Source: Cohnella sp. WQ 127256 (GTDB lineage: Bacteria; Bacillota; Bacilli; Paenibacillales; Paenibacillaceae). Taken from it: a stretch of DNA of 64,000 bases. How positions within the stretch are numbered: position 1 is the stretch's first letter; every line of letters begins with the position of its first letter. The DNA lies in NCBI RefSeq assembly GCF_024519285.1, contig NZ_JAMZCY010000014.1, positions 1-64,000 of the forward strand, read 5' to 3'. The notes under the pieces are model-generated. The model saw only the letters and a program-made list of their open reading frames with translations. It was not told where the DNA came from and searched no databases. Below are positions 17,124 through 24,637 of this stretch, piece by piece. Both the position numbers and the translations under genes were made by a program.

Positions 17124-18281
17124 ATGGGCTTTATTCCTACTGAGGAAACCCATGATCCACGACCGACCGGCAAGCTTTTCGCACTGCGATGGAAGCATGA
17201 GCATTTGCGCTCAATATTATTAGGCGCAATTCTCGTTTTTGCCATCACAATCATGTTCGTATCATTGTTGCAGAGAGAAGCAACCAAGAACATTACGATT
17301 ATCGACAACGGAATCACTTCCGTTATCAGAACGCAATCATCGAACGTAATTGGTTTTCTCAAGGAACAGGATATTCAGGTTGGATCACATGATCGTCTTT
17401 CTCTGCTACCTACCGACTCCCTTGAAGAGGGAAGCCAGATCGTTATTGATCGCGCGTTGGGGGTTACAGTAAAGGCTGACGGGAAACAAGAATTTGCGTA
17501 CACGGTTGAAGATACGGTTGGGGAAGTCATAAGTGCAATGAATATTAAGTTGTCTGATCATGACCGGGTAACACCGGAGCTGAACAGTCCCTTGAAAGAG
17601 GGAATGACCGTAGCGGTTGTTAGGGTTCGTAAAGAAGTCACAGAGACCAAGTCCCCTATCGCCTTTAAGGTCGTGCAACAGAAGAGCAAGGATTTAGAAG
17701 AAGGTAAACAAAAGGTTGTGACAGCTGGGAAGAATGGGCTTGTCATGTTCAAGACGGAACGAGTTTATGAGGATGGTAAGCTTGTCAGTCAGGAATTACT
17801 TGAGAAAACGGTAGCCGAGCCTGCAGTGCAGCAGATCGTTGCCGTGGGTACGAAGAAGAAAGCTGAAGTGGTTACTCTTTCGTATAACGGAGCTCCTTCA
17901 TCCGCTGAAGCGAAAACCGTTAAGCTAAACGGTAAAAAAGTCAAAGTTAAACGCATGCTTAGCAATGTAACTTTGACAGCCTATTCAGCGGGTGAGGCTT
18001 CAACGGGCAAGTCTAAGGGGGACTCGGGCTATGGCATAACTGCGTCTGGGTCCACTGTGACTGAAGGACGTACGATTGCGGTAGATCCGAAGGTCATTCC
18101 AATTGGCTGGTGGGTTTATATCGAAGGTATCGGATTCAGAAGAGCTGAAGATACGGGTGGCGCGGTCAAAGGCAAGAAGATCGATGTCTACTACGATAGT
18201 GAATCGCACGCCAACAAGTTTGGGTTAAAGCGGGGATATACGGTATACGTGATCGGACCTAAAAAACCGTCTGCCGACTAA
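17124..18281 (+). CDS. yabE: YabE-type G5/3D-domain cell-wall protein (resuscitation-factor-like)
   Basis: A protein of about 385 aa. One membrane segment (about residues 30-50) is followed by two DUF348 repeats beginning ITIIDNGITSVIRTQ, a G5 domain around TETKSPIAFKVVQQK, and a C-terminal 3D domain. The three aspartates of the 3D domain are in AVDPKVIP, AEDTGG and KKIDVYYD. By homology it is a secreted or membrane-anchored peptidoglycan hydrolase. ATG 17124 is 8-9 bases after AAGGAGG; an in-frame ATG at 17034 lacks a good site. It is controlled by the c-di-AMP riboswitch upstream, linking wall growth to c-di-AMP. Confidence 0.88.
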   Translation: MGFIPTEETHDPRPTGKLFALRWKHEHLRSILLGAILVFAITIMFVSLLQREATKNITIIDNGITSVIRTQSSNVIGFLKEQDIQVGSHDRLSLLPTDSLEEGSQIVIDRALGVTVKADGKQEFAYTVEDTVGEVISAMNIKLSDHDRVTPELNSPLKEGMTVAVVRVRKEVTETKSPIAFKVVQQKSKDLEEGKQKVVTAGKNGLVMFKTERVYEDGKLVSQELLEKTVAEPAVQQIVAVGTKKKAEVVTLSYNGAPSSAEAKTVKLNGKKVKVKRMLSNVTLTAYSAGEASTGKSKGDSGYGITASGSTVTEGRTIAVDPKVIPIGWWVYIEGIGFRRAEDTGGAVKGKKIDVYYDSESHANKFGLKRGYTVYVIGPKKPSAD

Positions 18282-18319
18282 GGATTGCAACCGTTGCTTG
18301 CGATAAATAGGAAGTGAGG

Positions 18320-18355
18320 AATCGGGAAGAAGCTGAGGGCTTCTTCCCGATTTTG
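18320..18355 (+). terminator. Intrinsic terminator after yabE
   Basis: A perfect 14-bp stem AATCGGGAAGAAGC / GCTTCTTCCCGATT with a 5-base loop and a short T tract. Confidence 0.85.
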
Positions 18356-18444
18356 CGTTGTGGTGGCAACTGTTAATACTTGCTGTCTTTCCTAATCTCG
18401 TATACGCTTGTAGCAATGGCTTTGTAAAGGCGGAATGGAATTGT

Positions 18445-18996
18445 ATGATAAGTGAAATGATTGTCGTTGAGGGTAAGGATGATACAACGGCTGTTAGGAG
18501 AGCTATTGGCGCCGATACGATTGAAACGGGAGGCTCCGCGATCGGAGAAGATGTTCTCAGACGTATTGAGTTAGCTCAAGCTCGCAGAGGGGTAATCGTG
18601 CTGACCGATCCAGATTCTCCGGGAGAGCGTATTCGCAAGATTGTAACCGAGCGCGTACCGGGCTGTAAGCACGCCTTCCTGACGAAGGATGAGGCAAGAG
18701 GGCGAAGAGGGATTGGGGTCGAGCATGCTTCCGACGAGGCCATTCGCAGAGCGTTGGAAAGCGTTCGTAGCCCTGAGGGTGATTCTGGCGAGCTTGGGGA
18801 GATCGAATGGAATGATCTGTTGGACTCCGGGCTCATCGTAATCGCCTCCTCCGCGCGTCGTAGAGAACGTATGGGAGAGCTATTGGGGATCGGATATGCG
18901 AATGGCAAACAATTTTACAAAAGATGTCTCATGTTCCGGATCACACGGTTAGAATTTCTAGCTGCATTGGAACAACTTGAGCAGGAAGGGTTATAG
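18445..18996 (+). CDS. rnmV: Ribonuclease M5
   Basis: About 183 aa. The N-terminal Toprim domain reads MIVVEGKDD and then IETGGSAIGED, with the metal-binding DPDSPGERIRK further on. RNase M5 makes the final cuts in 5S rRNA precursor. The open frame extends 29 codons upstream, but those residues overlap the yabE terminator and have no family similarity. ATG 18445 is chosen by alignment with B. subtilis RnmV. Directly followed by ksgA. Confidence 0.93.
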   Translation: MISEMIVVEGKDDTTAVRRAIGADTIETGGSAIGEDVLRRIELAQARRGVIVLTDPDSPGERIRKIVTERVPGCKHAFLTKDEARGRRGIGVEHASDEAIRRALESVRSPEGDSGELGEIEWNDLLDSGLIVIASSARRRERMGELLGIGYANGKQFYKRCLMFRITRLEFLAALEQLEQEGL

Positions 18997-20088
18997 ATGA
19001 ACATGAAGCAATCGACAGAGAAGAAATTCGCGACTAAGAAGAACGGCGAGGCTAAGAAGAACACGGAGAATAAGCAGATCGGTGTGAATAAGAAGGGTGA
19101 GGCTAAGAAGTACGGAATCCACACTAAGCCTTACGAGTATAATAAATCGCCCAAGCCGGAGGCGGGAGCGGCTAAACAAGGCAATGCATCAGCCCCATCT
19201 CCAGTAGACATGGTGAAAGCCATCGCTACCTCCAGCCGTACGCGTGATATCATACGTAAGCATCGTTTTACGTTCAAGAAGAGCCTAGGACAAAACTTTC
19301 TAATCAACACAGATGTTCTTGATCAAATTATCGCTGCAGCAGGGTTAGATGAAACTCGTGGAGCGCTAGAGATAGGCCCTGGAATCGGGTCCCTTACGGA
19401 ACGGCTTGCGAAGGAAGCGGGCAAAGTAACTGCAGTGGAAATCGATAGACGCCTGATTCCTATTTTGCAAGACGTGATGTCCCCTTATGAGAATGTTAGC
19501 ATCGTGCACAGCGATATTCTTAAGACGGATTTGCAACAGCTATGGCAGGAGCAGTTCTCAGGCTTAGCTGGTGTAAGCGTAGTTGCTAACCTCCCTTATT
19601 ATGTGACGACCCCAATCATTATGAAGCTGCTCGAGGAGCGTCTGCCTCTTGAGAACATCGTTGTTATGGTTCAGAAGGAAGTTGCGGAGAGAATGGCAGC
19701 TAAGCCAGGGGGAAAAGAGTTCGGAAGCTTAAGTATTGCAGTGCAGTACTATTGTGAGCCTGAGCTTATCTGCATCGTGCCTGGTAAATCGTTCATGCCT
19801 GCTCCTAACGTGGAGTCGGCAGTCATTAAGCTGAAACGTCGTTCAGAGCCAGCTGTTATCGTACCCGATGAAGCGAAGTATTTCCACGTCGTTCAGACCT
19901 CCTTCTCCCAACGTCGAAAGACATTAGCTAATAATCTCTCGGCATTCTCAGGGAAAGAGCGTAAGGGAGAATTGTCAGAGCTGCTGCTGGGAATTGGAAT
20001 ACAGCCTGAACGCCGAGCAGAGACGCTGTCCTTGCAAGAATTTGCGCTCGTATGCGAGATGCTTATTAAGAACGGAATGCTCGCGTAA
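18997..20088 (+). CDS. rsmA: 16S rRNA dimethyladenosine transferase with N-terminal Lys-rich extension
   Basis: The enzyme (KsgA) dimethylates A1518 and A1519 in 16S rRNA. The core starts around residue 75: RFTFKKSLGQNFLI, LEIGPGIGSLTERL (SAM motif I) and the catalytic ANLPYYVTTPI. At 363 aa it is about 70 residues longer than usual. The extra N-terminus is hydrophilic and lysine-rich, with repeated KKNGEAKKN and KKGEAKKYG. The start at 18997 has GGAAGGG six bases upstream, one base after the rnmV stop. The internal ATG near 19210 has no ribosome binding site, so the extension is probably translated. Confidence 0.95.
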   Translation: MNMKQSTEKKFATKKNGEAKKNTENKQIGVNKKGEAKKYGIHTKPYEYNKSPKPEAGAAKQGNASAPSPVDMVKAIATSSRTRDIIRKHRFTFKKSLGQNFLINTDVLDQIIAAAGLDETRGALEIGPGIGSLTERLAKEAGKVTAVEIDRRLIPILQDVMSPYENVSIVHSDILKTDLQQLWQEQFSGLAGVSVVANLPYYVTTPIIMKLLEERLPLENIVVMVQKEVAERMAAKPGGKEFGSLSIAVQYYCEPELICIVPGKSFMPAPNVESAVIKLKRRSEPAVIVPDEAKYFHVVQTSFSQRRKTLANNLSAFSGKERKGELSELLLGIGIQPERRAETLSLQEFALVCEMLIKNGMLA

Positions 20089-20108
20089 ACCGAAATCACC
20101 CGGACGCG

Positions 20109-20137
20109 CACAGGAAGCCCCTTCGTTCCATAGGATA
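20109..20137 (+). promoter_or_regulatory. Candidate sigma-K promoter of yabG
   Basis: CATAGGATA (20129-20137) matches the sigma-K -10 consensus CATANNNTA exactly. CACA (20109-20112), 16 bases upstream, supplies the AC of the -35. Position is about 20 bases before the yabG start, and B. subtilis yabG is a known sigma-K gene. Confidence 0.62.
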
Positions 20138-20157
20138 GACGAAGAGGTGATTGGCCC

Positions 20158-21036
20158 ATGAAGCAGGGTGATCTAGTCGTACGTAAGTCCTATGGTGGGG
20201 ATGTATTGTTCTGGGTTTCGGCGTTCGCTGCGCATCAGGCCGTGCTCAGGGGGATGGACTATCGATTGCTCGCGGACGCGCCAATTGATGATCTTCAAAC
20301 AGTGCGAAACCCGGACGAGCTCGGAGAGACACGTAAAGCACGTATTAAGGCGAATGAGTCACTTCGTCGAATGAGCGAGGAGAGGAACCGGCAAGCCGCG
20401 CATGCGGGGTTCACATCAGCTCTAGGCGAACGAGGACAGCCTTTCTTCGAAATGCCCGGAAAGGTTCTCCACTTGGATGGGGACGCTAATTATTTAAAGA
20501 AGAGCATGCAGGTTTATAATCAGTTAAAGGTTCCTGCAGAAGGTGTCCATTGTCACGAGTCACAGATGCCACAAATTCTTCATCGCATGCTGCCTCAATT
20601 CCAGCCAGACATTGTCGTAATCACCGGTCATGATGGTGTGCTCAAGCAGCGAGAGGATCTTCAACAGCTAAGTAGTTATAAGAATTCTTTGAACTTTGTT
20701 CAGGCGGTAAATGTTGCCAGAGACTATGAACGTAATCTTGATTCGCTTGTCGTTGTCGCCGGTGCATGCCAATCCCATTTTGAAGCGCTACTGCAAGCAG
20801 GAGCAAATTTTGCAAGCTCCCCCGGGCGCATCATGATTCATGCTCTTGATCCGGTTTACGTGGCAGTGCGGGCGTCCTTCACTCCTTTTCGGGATACGAT
20901 CAATATTACAGATGTGATCGCTCACACGATTAGCGGAAGGCAGGGAGTGGGTGGAATCGAAACGATGGGGCGATATCGGATCGGAGTCCCGAATCTAAAA
21001 GACGTGAACACAGAACAAAATATGAACATTGTGTGA
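20158..21036 (+). CDS. yabG: Sporulation-specific protease YabG
   Basis: A 292-aa mother-cell protease that trims spore coat proteins. The catalytic pair reported for the family corresponds to His158 in ITGHDG and Cys204 in VAGACQSHFEALLQAGANFA. The N-terminus MKQGDLVVRKSYGGDVLF is typical. The start follows GAAGAGGTGATT. Preceded by a sigma-K-like promoter. Confidence 0.94.
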   Translation: MKQGDLVVRKSYGGDVLFWVSAFAAHQAVLRGMDYRLLADAPIDDLQTVRNPDELGETRKARIKANESLRRMSEERNRQAAHAGFTSALGERGQPFFEMPGKVLHLDGDANYLKKSMQVYNQLKVPAEGVHCHESQMPQILHRMLPQFQPDIVVITGHDGVLKQREDLQQLSSYKNSLNFVQAVNVARDYERNLDSLVVVAGACQSHFEALLQAGANFASSPGRIMIHALDPVYVAVRASFTPFRDTINITDVIAHTISGRQGVGGIETMGRYRIGVPNLKDVNTEQNMNIV

Positions 21037-21088
21037 CAGTTTTTTAGCTATATTTTGAAAAAGCCCGTACCTACAAGGAAAATGACCG

Positions 21089-21118
21089 TTGACATTAAAA
21101 CAGAATCGTTGATATAAT
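21089..21118 (+). promoter_or_regulatory. veg promoter P1 (sigma-A)
   Basis: TTGACA (21089-21094) and TATAAT (21113-21118), both perfect hexamers, with an 18-base spacer. The veg gene of B. subtilis also has a very strong sigma-A promoter. Confidence 0.85.
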
Positions 21119-21129
21119 ATTCTATTCAT

Positions 21130-21158
21130 TTGACACCTCCCCTGATTTTAGATATAAT
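21130..21158 (+). promoter_or_regulatory. veg promoter P2 (sigma-A)
   Basis: TTGACA (21130-21135), a 17-base spacer and TATAAT (21153-21158): a full consensus promoter, 41 bases downstream of P1. The veg start codon is 28 bases after the -10, so the leader is very short. Confidence 0.88.
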
Positions 21159-21185
21159 TTACAGGGAAAGAGGTGGTAGTGGATC

Positions 21186-21461
21186 ATGGCTAAAAACACT
21201 CTTCTAGAGATCAAACGAAGCCTGGAACCGCACGTCGGCTCCAAAATCATGCTCCGCGCCAACGGTGGACGCCGGAAAACCATCGAACGCACGGGAGTAT
21301 TGGAAGAAATCTACCCATCGGTTTTCATTGTAAAACTGGATCAGGAACAGCACGCGTTTAAGCGGGTTTCGTACAGTTATGCTGATATTTTGACTGAATC
21401 CGTGGAAGTTATGCTGTGCAATGAAGATGGCGAAGTTCGAATCAACTATTTATCGCACTGA
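21186..21461 (+). CDS. veg: Veg family protein
   Basis: A 91-aa small basic protein with the family segments LEIKRSLEPHVGSKI, ANGGRRKTIERTGVLEEIYP and FKRVSYSYADILTESVE. In B. subtilis Veg is abundant and stimulates biofilm formation by counteracting SinR. The start follows GAGGTGG. Two consensus promoters precede it and a terminator follows, so it is a strongly expressed single gene. Confidence 0.94.
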   Translation: MAKNTLLEIKRSLEPHVGSKIMLRANGGRRKTIERTGVLEEIYPSVFIVKLDQEQHAFKRVSYSYADILTESVEVMLCNEDGEVRINYLSH

Positions 21462-21474
21462 CACGGTTAATTGT

Positions 21475-21519
21475 ACGGGCAGCATCGCGCTTAAGTTCAG
21501 GCGTAGTGCTGTCCGTTTT
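21475..21519 (+). terminator. Terminator after veg
   Basis: A 10-bp outer stem ACGGGCAGCA / TGCTGTCCGT with one wobble pair and a partly paired loop, ending in a short T tract. Confidence 0.75.
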
Positions 21520-21549
21520 GCATGTATAAGCTTTGTAGAAGGCATCCTA
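21520..21549 (+). promoter_or_regulatory. Candidate sigma-G promoter of sspF
   Basis: GCATG (21520-21524), 18 bases, then CATCCTA (21543-21549). Both match the forespore sigma-G consensus GMATR / CATNMTA without mismatch. The site is about 50 bases before sspF, a forespore gene. Confidence 0.7.
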
Positions 21550-21600
21550 GATAAGTACGTAGCTTAATATTTGCTGCACTTATGCTTAGGAGGCGAAGGA

Positions 21601-21786
21601 ATGAGTCGAAGAAGAAGCATGATGTCCGAGCAATTTAAAGCGGAGCTTGCCAAGGATCTAGGGTTCTATGATACAGTACAGCAAGAAGGTTGGGGCGGGA
21701 TTCGCACTAAGGATGCTGGGAACATGGTGAAGCGAGCAATTCAGATCGCCGAGCAGCAGATGGCAGCGCGTCCTCCACAATCATAG
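21601..21786 (+). CDS. sspF: Alpha/beta-type small acid-soluble spore protein SspF
   Basis: A 61-aa DNA-binding spore protein. MSRRRSMMSEQFKAELAKDL and LGFYDTVQQEGWGGIRTKDA are nearly those of B. subtilis SspF, including the GPR cleavage region. The C-terminal helix AGNMVKRAIQIAEQQ is conserved. ATG 21601 is preceded by GGAGGCGAAGGA. Expressed in the forespore, with a sigma-G-like promoter upstream. Confidence 0.95.
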   Translation: MSRRRSMMSEQFKAELAKDLGFYDTVQQEGWGGIRTKDAGNMVKRAIQIAEQQMAARPPQS

Positions 21787-21923
21787 GAGCTGCGTGGGAT
21801 AGGCGGAGGGCGTATTCCTGAACCTGAGGGATCGACCCTCCTTTTCGCATTTATAGGCTCTGTTTGTTATAATATGTAAAGGTTTTTTTGCGACGTTGAA
21901 GCTTTTTTACTGGGGAAGTGGTG

Positions 21924-22787
21924 ATGAACTTGTCGAAGATCTATGAGAAGGCACCTGCCAAAATAAATCTGCTATTGGATGTATTACGCAAGAGGGAAGA
22001 TGGCTTTCATGAGGTAGAGATGATTATGACGATGGTCGATTTGGCCGACCGTTTGGAGATGGAAGAGCTCCCAAGGGATCAAATTGTGCTTTCTAGCCAA
22101 GTAGGCTTTATTCCTCTAGATGAGAAAAATCTTGCATTCCAAGCAGCGAAATTAATTAAAGAGCGTTATGGGGTCAAGCGAGGTGTCTATATTCATCTGG
22201 ACAAGCAAATTCCGGTTGCTGCGGGATTAGCCGGAGGGAGCAGCGATGCGGCTGCCACTTTAAGGGGACTCAACCGCCTTTGGAATTTGGAACTGCCGTC
22301 AGAAGAGCTTGAAGAGCTTGGGGCAGAGCTTGGCTCAGATGTCCCCTTCTGTATACGTGGAGGCACTGCCTTAGCTCGTGGGCGCGGAGAGAAGCTAGAG
22401 AGCATCTCCCCACCACCGCAATGCTGGGTTATCCTCGCAAAGCCTCCGATCAATGTATCGACTGCAGATGTCTACGGTAAATTCCGAGTGAACGATCTGA
22501 AGAAGCACCCATCCATTCCGAATATGCTGGACGCCTTATCCCGTCAGTCTTTCTCGGATATGTGTGCTTCCCTCGGCAATGTTCTCGAGTCCGTAACGTT
22601 AAATCGTTACCCAGAGGTCAGGCAGATTAAAGAATGCATGATGAAATCTGGAGCAGACGGGGTATTGATGTCCGGAAGTGGGCCAACTGTATTTGGAATC
22701 GTATCTAAAGAAATTAAGGTTGCAAGGGTGTACAACGGGTTAAGAGGTTTCTGTAAAGAGGTGTATGTGGTAAGGATGTTAACATAA
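21924..22787 (+). CDS. ispE: 4-diphosphocytidyl-2-C-methyl-D-erythritol kinase
   Basis: A 287-aa GHMP kinase of the non-mevalonate isoprenoid pathway. Seen are KAPAKINLLLDVL, the ATP-binding PVAAGLAGGSSDAAATLRGL, and the C-terminal LMSGSGPTVFGI. ATG 21924 is 8 bases after GGGG; a GTG at 21918 and a TTG at 21930 are alternatives. A probable -10 box (TATAAT-like, around 21870) precedes it. Confidence 0.95.
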   Translation: MNLSKIYEKAPAKINLLLDVLRKREDGFHEVEMIMTMVDLADRLEMEELPRDQIVLSSQVGFIPLDEKNLAFQAAKLIKERYGVKRGVYIHLDKQIPVAAGLAGGSSDAAATLRGLNRLWNLELPSEELEELGAELGSDVPFCIRGGTALARGRGEKLESISPPPQCWVILAKPPINVSTADVYGKFRVNDLKKHPSIPNMLDALSRQSFSDMCASLGNVLESVTLNRYPEVRQIKECMMKSGADGVLMSGSGPTVFGIVSKEIKVARVYNGLRGFCKEVYVVRMLT

Positions 22788-22819
22788 CTCTCATTTGATG
22801 CTCTATTACGCCGTTCTCC

Positions 22820-22870
22820 TTGAATAAAACCGTATAAAAGTGTTATGATACACGTAAAATATTCGGATTT
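22820..22870 (+). promoter_or_regulatory. purR promoter with candidate PurBox
   Basis: TTGAAT (22820-22825), an 18-base spacer and TATGAT (22844-22849) form a sigma-A promoter. AATATTCGGATTT (22858-22870) covers the transcription start and matches the inverted PurBox AWWGTTCGGWWWT at 12 of 13 positions. A weaker half-match lies at 22826-22838, but its spacing is about 19 rather than 16-17. PurR autoregulation is known in B. subtilis. Confidence 0.5.
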
Positions 22871-22887
22871 GGACGGGAGAGGGGATC

Positions 22888-23715
22888 GTGAAAAAATTGA
22901 AGCGCAGCGCTCGGCTCGTTGAAATGACGCAATACTTATTAACCCGTCCCCACACGTTAATTTCCCTGACAGCCTTCGCCGAGAGATACCAGTCAGCTAA
23001 GTCCTCCATTAGTGAAGATTTAGCGATTATTAAAGAAGTATTCGAGGACGAAGGGATTGGAGAGCTTAGCACTTTAGCTGGAGCAGCTGGAGGCGTTAGG
23101 TTCGTTCCTAAGTGTCGCAAGGATCAGGCGTTGGAGCAGATGGATTCGATTTGCCGTGAGCTAGAGCAGCCGGAGAGGCTACTCCCAGGCGGTTATCTAT
23201 ATATGACAGATTTACTTGGTCAACCAGCCATGATGCAAGAGGTAGGCCGGATGTTTGCTACAGCATTCGCGGATCGGAATATCGATGTCATCATGACTGT
23301 AGAAACGAAGGGTATTCCGTTAGCACATGCGACTGCCCAATACTTAAATTTGCCGGTTGTCATTGTTCGTCGCGACCACAAAGTGACGGAAGGTTCAGCT
23401 GTTAGTATCAATTACGTGTCAGGCTCAACGAAACGGATTCAGACGATGTCTCTGGCGCGGAGAGCTCTCAAGGAACAATCTCGAGTACTTATTATCGATG
23501 ATTTCATGAAAGCTGGCGGAACGATTCAGGGCATGGTCGATTTACTCTACGAGTTCCGTGCAGTTGTAGCTGGAGTAGGCGTATTTGTTGAATCTGAGGT
23601 GGATAGCGAGGAACGTCTATTGCATGACTACGTCTCTCTAGCTCGCTTAACCGAAGTAGATCTCAAAACTCGTCAAATTACTGTTCAACCGGGTAACTTT
23701 TTTCAAGAAGATTAG
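22888..23715 (+). CDS. purR: Pur operon repressor PurR
   Basis: A 275-aa regulator with an N-terminal winged helix (about residues 5-70) and a C-terminal type I phosphoribosyltransferase-like domain. The PRPP-binding loop is VLIIDDFMKAGGTIQGM. PRPP releases PurR from DNA, so purine genes turn on when PRPP is high; prs lies 2.3 kb downstream. Start is GTG, after GGAGAGGGG. Confidence 0.96.
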   Translation: MKKLKRSARLVEMTQYLLTRPHTLISLTAFAERYQSAKSSISEDLAIIKEVFEDEGIGELSTLAGAAGGVRFVPKCRKDQALEQMDSICRELEQPERLLPGGYLYMTDLLGQPAMMQEVGRMFATAFADRNIDVIMTVETKGIPLAHATAQYLNLPVVIVRRDHKVTEGSAVSINYVSGSTKRIQTMSLARRALKEQSRVLIIDDFMKAGGTIQGMVDLLYEFRAVVAGVGVFVESEVDSEERLLHDYVSLARLTEVDLKTRQITVQPGNFFQED

Positions 23716-23727
23716 GAGGAATACATA

Positions 23728-24126
23728 ATGGCACTTAAAATTATTTCCACTTCAGATGCACCTGCGGCAATTGGTCCTTACGCTCAAGCCGTACGTGCCG
23801 GAAATCTAATCTATACCTCTGGTCAAATTCCACTAACACCTGCAGGTGAGCTCGTGATGGGGACGATTCAGGAACAAACCCACCAGGTGTTGACTAACTT
23901 GAAAGCGGTTTTAGCAGCGGAGGGCGCATCACTCCAAGACGTCATTAAGACGACTGTTTTTCTCAAGGATATGAATCAGTTTGCAGAGTTCAACTTGGTA
24001 TATGCATCGTACTTCGGTGACCATACACCGGCTCGCTCAACCGTAGAAGTGGCAAGGCTTCCGAAGGATGTTTTTGTCGAAATTGAATTAATAGCGGCGA
24101 TATCTGTCGAAACTGTAAGGAATTAA
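23728..24126 (+). CDS. ridA: RidA family enamine/imine deaminase (YabJ)
   Basis: A 132-aa YjgF/YER057c/UK114 protein that hydrolyses reactive enamines and imines from PLP enzymes. Seen are SDAPAAIGPYAQAVRAGNL, YTSGQIPLTPAGELV and the C-terminal VEVARLPKDVFVEIE, with the conserved arginine in TPARSTVEVARL. It starts 12 bases after purR behind AGGAGG, as in the B. subtilis purR-yabJ-spoVG operon. Confidence 0.95.
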   Translation: MALKIISTSDAPAAIGPYAQAVRAGNLIYTSGQIPLTPAGELVMGTIQEQTHQVLTNLKAVLAAEGASLQDVIKTTVFLKDMNQFAEFNLVYASYFGDHTPARSTVEVARLPKDVFVEIELIAAISVETVRN

Positions 24127-24167
24127 AAAATTTATTCAAAATTTGCAATAGTTTTTCCAAAATTAAG

Positions 24168-24196
24168 AAGGAATTTGCACCGGTTTGTGGAATATT
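24168..24196 (+). promoter_or_regulatory. Candidate sigma-H promoter of spoVG
   Basis: AAGGAATTT (24168-24176), 13 bases, then GAATATT (24190-24196), matching the sigma-H consensus RNAGGAWWW / RNNGAATWW. spoVG is a classic sigma-H gene. An A/T-rich tract just upstream (24121-24165) fits the AbrB-binding upstream region known from B. subtilis. Confidence 0.7.
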
Positions 24197-24235
24197 ACAC
24201 CAAGTCTTTCTGATGGACAAAGGTGGTGAACACAG

Positions 24236-24523
24236 GTGCAAATTACAGACGTGAGACTCCGCCGCGTCAATTCGGAGGGGCGTATGAAAGCCATTGCTTC
24301 AATTACTATCGATAATGAATTCGTCGTACATGACATTCGCGTTATCGATGGGAACAATGGTATGTTCGTCGCTATGCCGAGTAAACGGACTCCGGATGGA
24401 GAGTTTCGGGATATTGCTCATCCAATTTCTTCGGGTACGCGCGAGAAAATTCAAGCTGCAGTATTGGCTGAATATGAGCGGGCTGCTCAAGATGAAGAAG
24501 TTATGGTTGTCGAAGGGGCATAA
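24236..24523 (+). CDS. spoVG: SpoVG, RNA/DNA-binding regulator
   Basis: A 95-aa protein almost identical in its core to B. subtilis SpoVG: VTDVRLRR, AIASITIDNEFVVHDIRVID, GNNGMFVAMPSKRTPDGEFR and DIAHPI. It affects septation and cortex formation and in other species binds RNA. Start is GTG 24236 after AAAGGTGGTGA. It has its own sigma-H promoter and a terminator. Confidence 0.96.
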   Translation: MQITDVRLRRVNSEGRMKAIASITIDNEFVVHDIRVIDGNNGMFVAMPSKRTPDGEFRDIAHPISSGTREKIQAAVLAEYERAAQDEEVMVVEGA

Positions 24524-24535
24524 TAATGTTATATC

Positions 24536-24567
24536 TGAAAAGAGGGCCCCTACAGGCTCTCTTTTCA
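24536..24567 (+). terminator. Terminator after spoVG
   Basis: A 12-bp stem GAAAAGAGGGCC / GGCTCTCTTTTC with one wobble pair, followed by AATTTTAT. Confidence 0.78.
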
Positions 24568-24637
24568 ATTTTATAAGAATAAGCTATGATCTGAGAAGTT
24601 GATGATTCAATGAATAACAGGAAGGGGTTTTACTTAA

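Noticed and set aside
18358..18444. 29-residue extension of RNase M5
   Set aside because: It starts within the yabE terminator tail and has no similarity to the RnmV family, which begins at the 18445 ATG.
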